Shown: one piece after another, positions 57,105 through 64,000 of the stretch
How the letters are laid out: each line of letters begins with the position of its first letter
Position numbering within the stretch: position 1 is the stretch's first letter
Source of the DNA: Actinomycetaceae bacterium
GTDB taxonomy: Bacteria; Actinomycetota; Actinomycetes; Actinomycetales; Actinomycetaceae
DNA length: 64,000 nucleotides
NCBI GenBank assembly: GCA_030532405.1
Contig: JAUNLF010000004.1
Coordinates: 126,342 to 190,341, forward strand
Direction: 5' to 3'
The notes under the pieces: generated by a model
Database searches by the model: none
What the model was told of the DNA's origin: nothing
The model's input: the letters and a program-made list of their open reading frames with translations, nothing else
Made by a program: the position numbers and the translations under genes

Positions 57105-58787
57105 ATGAAACGCATCAAGCAAGCGTTTTCGCGCCTCCTTACGCGCCGAGGGCGCATACACGCCTCGCGGCCCGGTGAAATTCCCGCGCGCGGCGAGGAC
57201 GCCGACCTAAAAGTTGGCGCGGACACGCCCGACGCTTTCGGCGCGGATGCTTCTGACTCCGGTGCGGATGCGGGCGTCGAGGGTGAAAGTGTTGACTTTG
57301 AATCTCGCGCGGCGAAGAGGGCACCGGCAGCGGACGCGGATGTGACGGTGCGTCAGCGCAGGCCACTGCCGGGGTATTATCCGGCGCGAAGGATTCCCGA
57401 AACAATGTGGCTGGGAGACGCTGTGGACGTCCTCGCGCCACTGGTGGCCGCGGTGGGAGTGAACTCGCTGGTTGCATTGGTTGGCGAGCGGGCGCCGTTG
57501 CCGCCCCAGTTGTCCGCTCGGATTCGCGCGTTTGCGCACGCGCAGGGCGATGAGATTTTAGAAGAGGCGCAGCGCCGTTTCTTTGACAATCCCGGCCTGG
57601 ACACGTTGGTGATTCAGGCGGTTACCAGGTGGTGGAAGCTTCCCGTCGCGTTGGGGCGTGTTTATTTACGAGGGCGAATCGTGCTGGGCCTTGACCCAAG
57701 TGGGGTGGCGGCGAAGACTTTGCCGCGCATTCCGCGCCGCGACTACGAGTCGCTGATGGCGAGCTACCTGGCGATTGGCACGGCGATCGGATGGTTTCGC
57801 GGCGGCACCGTCGGCGTTCACCTGTGGTATCGAGACGGCAAAAAGTTTGAGCTCCCCGAAGGTCACCCCACGCCGCACGTGCGCAGGTTGGACGCTCCGC
57901 GAACTTTGGTTGATATGGCTGCCGACATTGACGACATGTATTGGGCCGAGACCACGGGCCAGGTTGTGAAGATTACGCGAGTGGGGCAGGGCCAGCGCCG
58001 CAGGTGGTTGATTTCTTTGCCGGGAACGGATCACGTGGATCCGCATTCGACGCCAAACCCGGCGGATTCGGAGACGAATGTTCGCGAGGTTTTGGGCCTT
58101 CGTTCCGCGGTTTACGTGGGCGTGGTGAACGCGCTTCGACACGCGATGGCATCCGAGGGCGTGAGCCCGCGCGATATGACTCGCGAACCGGTGGTAATAA
58201 TGGGGCACTCTCAAGGCGGCATGATCGCCCTTTCTTTGTTGGACCGTCACCCGCGCGAGGTCAACGTTCGCGGCGTCGTCACCATGGGCACGCCGGGGCG
58301 GCGGATGAGGGTGCCGCGCGATGTTGCCGTCCTCGCGCTCGAGCACGACCAGGACATCGTGCCGTCCATGGATGGGCGCCCTCGTAGGCAAACAAACGAC
58401 AGGGTAGTAGTCGGCAGGCGACTGAACCGCCCGCGGACGGGGCCGCTTTGGTACGCGCATTCGTCGGCAACGTACACCGAGACGATGCAGCTCACGCAGC
58501 GGCGAGCGCAAGTTTCGCCCGAGTCTAAAATCGGCCGCGTCGTCGCCCGCATGCAGCCCTACCTGCCGCAAGACGGTGAAGACACGAGCGTTTTTGTTTA
58601 CGAAATTGTGCAGGAACTACTTTCCGGTAAAAATCCGACAATGCGAGACACGATTAGCGTTTTTGGGGACGTTCCCGAGGGCGCCTTTCCTCCGCCAATC
58701 CGCGGGTTCGAGGCCGCACCCAAGGCGGGGTCGGCGTTAGGCGAGTGGATCGAGCGGGTCCAAAAATCACAGAAGGAGAAACCATGA
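57105..58787 (+). CDS. Lipase-like alpha/beta hydrolase (GHSQGG)
   Basis: A 560-residue protein. The first 80 residues are charged and low in complexity; a hydrophobic centre (about 105-130, 175-225) follows. The catalytic half has SLPGTDHVDPHS, the nucleophile elbow VVIMGHSQGGMIAL with Ser369, VVTMGTPGRRMRVPRDVAVLALEHDQDIVPSMDG (probable Asp) and YAHSSATY (probable His). It resembles the C-terminal domain of the protein at 61527. ATG 57105 follows GGGAGG. Next to the copper promoter, but no metal link is evident. Secretion route and substrate are unknown. Confidence 0.72.
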   Translation: MKRIKQAFSRLLTRRGRIHASRPGEIPARGEDADLKVGADTPDAFGADASDSGADAGVEGESVDFESRAAKRAPAADADVTVRQRRPLPGYYPARRIPETMWLGDAVDVLAPLVAAVGVNSLVALVGERAPLPPQLSARIRAFAHAQGDEILEEAQRRFFDNPGLDTLVIQAVTRWWKLPVALGRVYLRGRIVLGLDPSGVAAKTLPRIPRRDYESLMASYLAIGTAIGWFRGGTVGVHLWYRDGKKFELPEGHPTPHVRRLDAPRTLVDMAADIDDMYWAETTGQVVKITRVGQGQRRRWLISLPGTDHVDPHSTPNPADSETNVREVLGLRSAVYVGVVNALRHAMASEGVSPRDMTREPVVIMGHSQGGMIALSLLDRHPREVNVRGVVTMGTPGRRMRVPRDVAVLALEHDQDIVPSMDGRPRRQTNDRVVVGRRLNRPRTGPLWYAHSSATYTETMQLTQRRAQVSPESKIGRVVARMQPYLPQDGEDTSVFVYEIVQELLSGKNPTMRDTISVFGDVPEGAFPPPIRGFEAAPKAGSALGEWIERVQKSQKEKP

Positions 58788-59353
58788 GTAACGCACACTA
58801 CCCCTCGCCCGGGCAGGGCGCGAACCCGTGGCGCACAGTGTGGAAAAGTATGCGGGAGAACCTGCCTGTGAATAAGTTTCCCGGCCAGCGGCGGTCGGGA
58901 CGCAAAATGCCGAGCATTGAAAACCCGCTGATTGTTGGCGGGCTGGGGGTTGCGGCACTGGGTGCGGGGGCCGCGGTTAAGTACCTGCGGCCGATGGGCA
59001 CTTCGCGGCAGGACGCTCAGCTTCAGCAGATGCTACTGGAGAAACTCGGGCGCGTTCCCGGCCTCGCGCAAGTCGGTGTGGACACGAAGCAGGGGTTCGG
59101 CAAACCGCTACTTGTGCGCGTGGGCGTGGTGTTGAACGAAATGCCCGTTTCGCCCACCGACTTGCTGGAGCGCGCGTGCCACTACGTTTGGGACAACGCG
59201 CCCAAAACTCCCGTTGCCGTGTCCGTCACCGTAACCAGTCCCGGAGAGCAGTGGACCCTAGCGGATCTTGACTTCGAAGACGAAGTCGCACGCCCTCACG
59301 AACTTTACGAACGCTTCGGCGCACCCGCGTCTGACCCCGGTTGGAAACCGTAG
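58784..59353 (+). CDS. Hypothetical protein co-translated with the lipase
   Basis: I do not recognise these 189 residues. The ATG overlaps the preceding stop by four bases (ATGA) and has AGAAGGAGA before it, so it is made with the hydrolase. One hydrophobic stretch, NPLIVGGLGVAALGAGAAVKYL (about 46-67), may be a membrane anchor; an N-terminal basic segment and a C-terminal mixed alpha/beta-like domain follow. It might be an immunity, chaperone or anchoring partner for the hydrolase, on position alone. Confidence 0.6.
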   Translation: MSNAHYPSPGQGANPWRTVWKSMRENLPVNKFPGQRRSGRKMPSIENPLIVGGLGVAALGAGAAVKYLRPMGTSRQDAQLQQMLLEKLGRVPGLAQVGVDTKQGFGKPLLVRVGVVLNEMPVSPTDLLERACHYVWDNAPKTPVAVSVTVTSPGEQWTLADLDFEDEVARPHELYERFGAPASDPGWKP

Positions 59354-59395
59354 CGAGCGCTACTTAGCTGCGACGCGTTTGTTGTGCCGGCTTGC

Positions 59396-59433
59396 GTCCC
59401 GCGCGCTCCCGTTTTGTAGCGGGAGGGCGGGAC
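59396..59433. terminator. Hairpin between convergent hypothetical gene and purB
   Basis: Outer arms GTCCCG/CGGGAC (59396-59401, 59428-59433) and inner arms CTCCCG/CGGGAG (59406-59411, 59420-59425) form a two-part stem. It carries a GAGGGCG heptamer. Confidence 0.6.
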
Positions 59434-59469
59434 GATGCGCGGCAGTAACACGGAACCCGGTGTCGGGCG

Positions 59470-60918
59470 TTATTTCGCGAAGTCGATGATTTGCGAGGCG
59501 AGACCCACGTAGGTCGCGGGCGTGAGTTCCAGTAGGCGCTGTTCGACGTCGCCAGGCAGGTTGAGGCCGCGGATGAAGTCGCGCATTTCGTCGCCGGTGA
59601 CGCGGTGTCCGCGGGTGAGGTCCTTTAGGCGCTCGTAGGGGTCTTCCATGCCGGTTGCGCCCGCGATGGAGGCGGCGCGCATGGCTTGCTGGACGGCTTC
59701 GCCGAGGACTTCCCAGTTTTGGTCGAGGTCGGCAGCCATCTTGCCTGCGTTAATGTCGATGCCGGCAAGGCCGCGCTTCAAGTTATCCAGGGCTAGCAGC
59801 GAGTGGCCGAGTCCCGTGCCAATATTTCGCTGCGTAGTTGAGTCGGTGAGGTCGCGTTGCATGCGCGAAGTGACGAGCGTTGCCGCGAGGGTATCCAGCA
59901 GTGCGCACGAGATTTCTAGGTTTGCCTCCGCGTTTTCAAAGCGGATCGGGTTCACCTTGTGCGGCATTGTGGAGGACCCGGTGGAGCCTTGCGCCGCCAG
60001 GTTCTGGTGGAAGTAGTCCAGCGAAATGTAGGTCCACGCGTCGGTCGCAAGGTTGTGGGCGATACGGTTGAACCGCGCCACGTCGCTGTAGAGTTCGGCC
60101 TGCCAGTCGTGGCTCTCAATCTGGGTGGTCACCGGATTCCACGTGAGCCCAAGGTGCTCTACGAAGCCTTTCGAAATGGCGAGCCAATCCGCGCCGGGCA
60201 CGGCAACCACGTGTGCGCCGAGCGTTCCGGTCGCACCGTTTAGTTTGCCCAGGTACGTGGTCGCTTCGATGCGTTCGATTTGGCGTCCAAGGCGGTACAC
60301 AAAGACGGCTAGTTCTTTTCCGATTGTCGAGGGCGTAGCGGGTTGCCCGTGCGTCCTCGAAAGCATCGGTACGTCCGCGTTCTCTTCGGCCATCTTCAAA
60401 AGGTCGGCGCGTAGTTCGCGGGCGGAGGGTAGCCAAATGTTTTGGATTCCCGCTTGGATTACGAGCGCGTAGGACAGGTTGTTGATGTCTTCGGATGTGC
60501 AGAAAATGTGTACGACTTCGTGCAACTGCGGTAGCACGGTGTCGCCCAGGTGCTCCGGGGCGGCGTCAAGGCGGGCCTTAATGTAGTATTCGACGGCTTT
60601 AACGTCGTGGCGGGTGACGGCCTCAGTTTCGGCTAGTTCCGCGATAGCGTCAGCGTCAAAGTTTTTGACCAGGTCGCGCAGGTATTCGCGTTCCGCGTCG
60701 GACAGCTTCGGAGCGCCCGGCAGTACCTCATTGTCGAGCAAGTAGATCAGCCACTCGACCTCAACAAACACGCGCGCACGGTTCAGTCCGGCTTCGGAAA
60801 AGTAGTTTGTAAGTGGCGCGACTACGCCGCGGTAGCGGCCATCCAATGCGCCTAGAGCAATCGTCGGCTCAATCTGAGCCATATCCACCATTTCAGTTTC
60901 TGCAAAAGTTTGAGCCAT
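59470..60918 (-). CDS. purB: Adenylosuccinate lyase
   Basis: A 482-residue (or about 470 if the later ATG at 60882 is used) enzyme of purine synthesis that releases fumarate from SAICAR and adenylosuccinate. Seen: ALGALDGRYRGVV, LSRTHGQPATPSTIGKE, and the fumarase-superfamily signature SSTMPHKVNPIRFENAE. The pattern follows the longer PurB subfamily typified by the E. coli enzyme. An in-frame extension upstream to 61026 enters the repeat region and is rejected. No other pur gene is adjacent. Confidence 0.95.
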   Translation of the reverse strand: MAQTFAETEMVDMAQIEPTIALGALDGRYRGVVAPLTNYFSEAGLNRARVFVEVEWLIYLLDNEVLPGAPKLSDAEREYLRDLVKNFDADAIAELAETEAVTRHDVKAVEYYIKARLDAAPEHLGDTVLPQLHEVVHIFCTSEDINNLSYALVIQAGIQNIWLPSARELRADLLKMAEENADVPMLSRTHGQPATPSTIGKELAVFVYRLGRQIERIEATTYLGKLNGATGTLGAHVVAVPGADWLAISKGFVEHLGLTWNPVTTQIESHDWQAELYSDVARFNRIAHNLATDAWTYISLDYFHQNLAAQGSTGSSTMPHKVNPIRFENAEANLEISCALLDTLAATLVTSRMQRDLTDSTTQRNIGTGLGHSLLALDNLKRGLAGIDINAGKMAADLDQNWEVLGEAVQQAMRAASIAGATGMEDPYERLKDLTRGHRVTGDEMRDFIRGLNLPGDVEQRLLELTPATYVGLASQIIDFAK

Positions 60919-61257
60919 AGCCCAATCGTTACACATCAACGCCCACCAAGTCGCGCAGTTCCACCACTCGACTTTTGCGCCGCCCAGCTCGGACCGCCCG
61001 ACCTCCTCTATCCCACCGGGGGCCACCTTGGTCGGCGTGGGGGCCGCCTTGGTCCGTCATGTTCCGCCCTGGTCGGCGTGGGGGCCACCTTGGTCCGCGT
61101 GGGGGCCGCGTTGGTCCGTCGCGTCCTATTTTGGTCCATCGCGTTCCGCCTTGGACCATCACGTCCCACCCTGGTCCACCGAATCCCACCGGGTCTACGT
61201 AATCCACAGGGGCTGGAAGTGGCCGGGATTCACAGCCCCGCCCTCGTGGATGAAATG
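60919..61257. other. Divergent region with a tandem repeat array
   Basis: This gap separates purB from the WXG100 gene. Most of it is the 20-bp repeat array (61018-61198). Frames through it on either strand are repetitive, Pro/Gly/Trp-rich and lack start signals. No clear promoter is seen; the left 90 bases next to purB should carry the purB promoter. Confidence 0.5.
61018..61198. repeat. Nine degenerate ~20-bp tandem repeats
   Basis: Units follow the approximate consensus GGGGCCRCCTTGGTCCRYCR, with GGGGGCC-type units on the left and GTTCC/GTCCC-type units on the right, so the array decays rightward. The period is 19-22 bases. Confidence 0.8.
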
Positions 61258-61530
61258 AATGCGGATTTGCGAAATAGCGTTTGGGGCATGGATTTGGTTT
61301 ATGAACTTGATGCTGGCGTTGCCAGGTTGGATTTGGCGATGCGCCAGTTGACGGCGATTTCGCTGGATTGGGAAGGGGCGGCCGCGAGTTCGGCGCGGCT
61401 GCAGATTAGGCAGCTTGCGGGGCAGGTTTATGTTGCTCAGGCGCAGTTGTCGCAGGCGCGAGACGAGTTGGTTGCGGCTCGCGCGCAGTTTGTGGAACAG
61501 GTAAAGAGGGCACTTTTGGGGGTCGGATGA
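61258..61530 (+). CDS. WXG100-type small protein
   Basis: A 90-residue helical hairpin protein. A Trp-Glu-Gly turn at residues 39-41 (SLDWEGAAASSARLQ) lies between two long helices, and no signal peptide is present. This is the layout of WXG100/EsxA-like proteins exported by type VII secretion, here close to the short end of the size range. It overlaps the next gene by four bases (ATGA), as expected for a chaperone-like partner. A GTG at 61246 is an alternative start; no strong SD is seen. Confidence 0.65.
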   Translation, partial: NADLRNSVWGMDLVYELDAGVARLDLAMRQLTAISLDWEGAAASSARLQIRQLAGQVYVAQAQLSQARDELVAARAQFVEQVKRALLGVG

Positions 61531-63416
61531 GCCGCTCAATTTTTATAGATTCGGGGCCTACGAGGGTTGACACGGCGAGCCTTTTAGAGGCGTCGTCCGT
61601 GTGTCAAAGTTCTGTTGACATGTTGGAGGACGTGTCCGCGCGCCTCCAAACCGCTGTGTTTACGGCAAATATTGAGGCAATGGTTCGGCAGATCGCGGGC
61701 GGGGTGGCATCCACATTTTCCGCGGTCGTGCCGATCGGGTTTGGATCCGCAGGGCTGAACGCGGCCGCTTTCGCGCAGGCCGTGGATGGCGCGGCTAGGT
61801 CGGCGGCCTTCTTAGATGACGTTGCAACCCAGATACAACGGGTGGGTGGATCCTTGAGCTTGGCGGCAAATGTGTATGATCGCGCGGAGGAAAAGTCTCT
61901 GGGCGTCCTGTTAGATAACTCCATGCCGGCGGGTTGGAAGGCTGAGAGCGTGATGGGCTGGATGGGTGACAACGTCTCGCCGGTCATTTCAGCGTTGGAC
62001 TGGGCGAAGCGTGTGGGCGCGGCGTACCTGTGGGGCGGGCCCGCCTTTTTGCTCGGCGATCAAAGCGTGTTTGAGCGCGCCCTGTTCGCCCTCGTGGTCG
62101 ATCGACTTCTGCTGACAAGGAATGCGGACCACCCTGTTGAAGAATCCGCGGCCTTGCTATCGCAGGTGTATCCGCGGCTGGAGAAAGCGGTCGGCCAGTA
62201 TCACGCGGGTTTGGTCATGCAGGCGTCAGTGGGGGCGCGGCACGGGTTGGAATGGTCGCGGTCTGAGTATCGCTACGGTCTGGAGGGCTTCAACCTGCGT
62301 GAGGACGCCACGTTGGCGCCAACCGTGGAACAACTCCTCGAGGAGGGGCGCGTTGGCGACCTGTATGAGTTGGGGTCGGACGAGCGCGGCGCACGTTTGG
62401 AGGCTTCGGGCGGGCTTGGGCTACGCGATTTGGGTGGGCTCCTGATCCCGGGGCTTTCGCCTGTAACGCAGGGGGTGGCTCGCGCGGCGATGGCTCCGCT
62501 GCTAGCTGTTGGAGGTTTGATTCCGCGGTCCGTTGCAGAGGGTCTTTCGCGTCCGGAGGCGCGGACGCTTTTGGATTCGATTGGGCGTTCGCGGCGTATT
62601 TCGAGGGCGATCGCACTTCCGGTGACCATCGGTGGCAGCCAAGCTGGCGGAGATTTAGCGAGTCAGGTTCGTGCATCCGAGACGGAAGTGGAGACGCCGA
62701 GGAAGGCATCTGACTTGGTAGCCAGGGTTAAGGAGTTGCGTGATAATCCTTCGGGCGTTGGTGTTAAGGGTGATGATGGTCCATCTACGCACGGGGAGTT
62801 TGAGATTCAGCGTCATGAGACACCGGGGGAGGATCGGCCGTCGTGGTCGGTGATTATTCGCGGTACGCAAGAGTGGCTCCCAACCACGCATAACCCGAAG
62901 GACATGCAGTCGAATCTTGCGCTGGTTGGCACGGTTACAAGTGATGAGCAGTCAGCGATTTTAGCGGCTATGGAAGTTGCGGGAGCTCAATCGGGCGACA
63001 CCGTCGAGTTGGTTGGACATTCCCAGGGCGGCCTCGTTGCGGGCGCGATGGCGTCAAACAATGTGTTCACTTCGAGGTATAACGTTGCCGGAATAGTCAC
63101 CGCGGGAGCGCCCATACAGGGTATGGACATTGCACCGGATTTGCCCGTGCTCGCATTTGAGCACACCGGTGATTTCGTGGCTGGTTTGGATGCGCAACCG
63201 AGCACGCCCTCGTCGAATCAAATCACGATTTATTCATCCGGAGGTGACGTTTTCGCACACGACTTGGGCGGCTACGTTGATGATGCGCAGGCGGCGGACG
63301 CGTTGGGGAATGCGGACCTGCGGGCGTGGAATGACAATCGCACGCGCGCGATGGGGTTTGGCCAGGATACGAAAACGACCCAGCAGCGCTACACGATCAC
63401 GCGAGTTGATCAGTAG
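61527..63416 (+). CDS. Possible type VII secretion effector with lipase domain
   Basis: A 629-residue protein. The first 130 residues are mostly helical, ESX/LXG-like (SVCQSSVDMLEDVSARLQTAVFTANIEAM). A middle region (about 160-370) includes a long helix and Gly-rich LGLRDLGGLLIPGLSP. The C-terminal domain (from about 400) is an alpha/beta hydrolase: SVIIRGTQEWLPTTHNPKDMQSN, VELVGHSQGGLVAGAM with Ser499, VTAGAPIQGMDI, VLAFEHTGDFVAGLDAQPS and VFAHDLGGYVDDA. It shares the hydrolase pattern of the 57105 protein. Secreted toxin or host-lipid enzyme is the working idea; export is unproven. Confidence 0.65.
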   Translation: MSRSIFIDSGPTRVDTASLLEASSVCQSSVDMLEDVSARLQTAVFTANIEAMVRQIAGGVASTFSAVVPIGFGSAGLNAAAFAQAVDGAARSAAFLDDVATQIQRVGGSLSLAANVYDRAEEKSLGVLLDNSMPAGWKAESVMGWMGDNVSPVISALDWAKRVGAAYLWGGPAFLLGDQSVFERALFALVVDRLLLTRNADHPVEESAALLSQVYPRLEKAVGQYHAGLVMQASVGARHGLEWSRSEYRYGLEGFNLREDATLAPTVEQLLEEGRVGDLYELGSDERGARLEASGGLGLRDLGGLLIPGLSPVTQGVARAAMAPLLAVGGLIPRSVAEGLSRPEARTLLDSIGRSRRISRAIALPVTIGGSQAGGDLASQVRASETEVETPRKASDLVARVKELRDNPSGVGVKGDDGPSTHGEFEIQRHETPGEDRPSWSVIIRGTQEWLPTTHNPKDMQSNLALVGTVTSDEQSAILAAMEVAGAQSGDTVELVGHSQGGLVAGAMASNNVFTSRYNVAGIVTAGAPIQGMDIAPDLPVLAFEHTGDFVAGLDAQPSTPSSNQITIYSSGGDVFAHDLGGYVDDAQAADALGNADLRAWNDNRTRAMGFGQDTKTTQQRYTITRVDQ

Positions 63417-63433
63417 CCGCTGGGTCGCTCGGG

Positions 63434-63814
63434 TTAGTTGGCGGTTTGGTCCAGGATTCCGCCGATGATTGCGGAGACGATCGCGGTTACCAGTGCGCCG
63501 AAGAGGGCCGCCCAGAATCCGGAGACCTCCAGGCCGAACCCGATCTGCTGGGTCATCCACCCGGTAAGCATGAAGATCAGCGCGTTCACGACGAGCGCGA
63601 AGATGCCGAGCGTCAGCACGTAAATCGGGAACGTCAAGAACTTCAGTAGCGGCCGGACGATCATGTTCAGCAAAGTGAAGACCAGGCCAATGACCAAGAG
63701 CGTGAGCAGGGTCTGCGGTATGCCGTCCGAAACGGGAAGGTCAATACCGTTGACGAGTACGCTGGCAAGCCACAGGCCGACCATGTTTCCAATGAGTTTG
63801 AATAGAAAACGCAT
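63434..63814 (-). CDS. YvlD/Phage_holin_4_2-family membrane protein
   Basis: A 126-residue protein with four hydrophobic helices, MRFLFKLIGNMVGLWLASVLVNGI at the start and LNMIVRPLLKFLTFPIYVLTLGIFALVVNALIF in the centre; the IVRPLLK...P block is the family signature. These proteins are common chromosomal genes in Firmicutes and Actinobacteria and, despite the name, are not evidence for a prophage. A longer frame to 63910 would overlap the hisC start; ATG 63814 begins the first helix. Confidence 0.85.
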   Translation of the reverse strand: MRFLFKLIGNMVGLWLASVLVNGIDLPVSDGIPQTLLTLLVIGLVFTLLNMIVRPLLKFLTFPIYVLTLGIFALVVNALIFMLTGWMTQQIGFGLEVSGFWAALFGALVTAIVSAIIGGILDQTAN

Positions 63815-63877
63815 GTCTTCAGTGTCGCAGGTTTGCCCAGTTTGTGAAAACACCACGGCCGCGATCCGTGCCGGCGC

Positions 63878-63891
63878 TAGGCTGGGCTTCA
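63878..63891 (+). promoter_or_regulatory. Probable leaderless promoter of hisC
   Basis: TAGGCT (63878-63883) is seven bases before the ATG at 63891, which places the transcript start at or next to the start codon. No good -35 box is present. Confidence 0.4.
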
Positions 63892-64000
63892 TGGTTGAAA
63901 GGTCGCCCATGATGGTTGAAAAGTCGCCGATTGTTGATATTCGTGAGGACGTGGCGGGGTTGCCGCGTTACATTCCGGGTGCTCTGCCGGATGCGCCGGA
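63891..64000 (+). CDS. hisC: Histidinol-phosphate aminotransferase (3' end outside window)
   Basis: Only about 36 residues are visible: IVDIREDVAGLPRYIPGALPDAP, the N-terminus typical of actinobacterial HisC before its L-S-x-N-E region. The first 21 bases are repeated imperfectly (ATGGTTGAAAGGTCGCCC then ATGATGGTTGAAAAGTCGCC), so the start could be 63891 or the later ATG pair near 63909. Function (imidazole acetol-phosphate to histidinol-phosphate) is inferred from this short segment. Confidence 0.6.
   Translation, partial: MVERSPMMVEKSPIVDIREDVAGLPRYIPGALPDAP

Noticed and set aside
60929-61207. 92-codon minus-strand frame through the 20-bp repeats
   Set aside because: It exists because the repeat lacks stops; Gly/Pro/Arg/Trp-rich with no start signal.
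63434-63814. Holin-like gene as evidence of a prophage
   Set aside because: This family is an ordinary chromosomal membrane protein; no phage structural or integrase gene is nearby.
1-64000. GAGGGCG as a Chi or KOPS site
   Set aside because: The two orientations are equally frequent across the window, whereas such polar sites are skewed. Not excluded genome-wide.

Overview
The window comes from a moderately high-GC actinobacterium, most likely a member of Actinomycetota near the Actinomycetaceae. The genus is not secure. The evidence is the gene families present: a coproporphyrin-type heme pathway with ChdC, a CsoR copper switch, a WXG100 protein, actinobacterial membrane families, many GTG/TTG starts and strong SD sequences. 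A perfect 16-bp parS palindrome inside hemE suggests that the region lies in the origin-proximal part of the chromosome.

Layout. (1) 1-7148 (+): myo-inositol use, with iolE (cut by the window edge), iolG, iolH, an inositol-type MFS porter, a LacI regulator and a zinc alcohol dehydrogenase. (2) 7261-8375: a small membrane protein whose ribosome binding site lies in a hairpin, then a RidA-family protein. (3) 8389-17711 (-): a sialic-acid type operon reading nanK, nanE, peptide-type ABC importer (SBP, permease, fused permease-ATPase, ATPase), nanA-like lyase and FadR-type regulator. (4) 17927-20671 (+): a fused glycerate kinase/MobA-like protein and a cysteine-containing HTH regulator. (5) 20783-25699 (-): an SQR-like flavoprotein with a 60-residue partner, and the proton-translocating transhydrogenase pntAB. 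(6) 25834-41145: heme synthesis. hemL, hemB, hemC-hemD fusion, cgoX and hemE lie on the minus strand; hemA and a cpfC-chdC fusion lie on the plus strand. A methyltransferase, brnQ and a lower-GC insertion (29902-31989) are embedded in it. Together these genes carry glutamyl-tRNA to heme b by the coproporphyrin route.

(7) 41148-42607: an AAA ATPase/DUF4143 gene bracketed on both sides by arrays of 23-bp repeats. (8) 42647-53887: cell-envelope genes (membrane alpha/beta hydrolase, CapA-type lipoprotein, CPBP-like protein, CcdA plus DsbA-like oxidoreductase, LPG-synthase-like flippase, DedA, DUF6541-type membrane protein). (9) 53991-56976 (-): copper homeostasis operon csoR-copZ-copA, in which CopA carries its metal-binding domain inside the nucleotide-binding domain. 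(10) 57105-63416: two lipase-like GHSQGG proteins. The second sits behind a WXG100-type protein and looks like a type VII secretion effector. purB lies between them on the minus strand. (11) 63434-64000: a YvlD/phage-holin-4-2-type membrane protein and the start of hisC.

The most unusual items are the repeat-bracketed ATPase cassette, the CopA domain arrangement, the His/Gly-linked CpfC-ChdC fusion, the insertion flanked by a duplicated hemB tail, the WXG100/lipase pair, and a 7-mer (GAGGGCG) that I counted by hand about 100 times on the two strands. No tRNA, rRNA, CRISPR array or insertion sequence was recognised.
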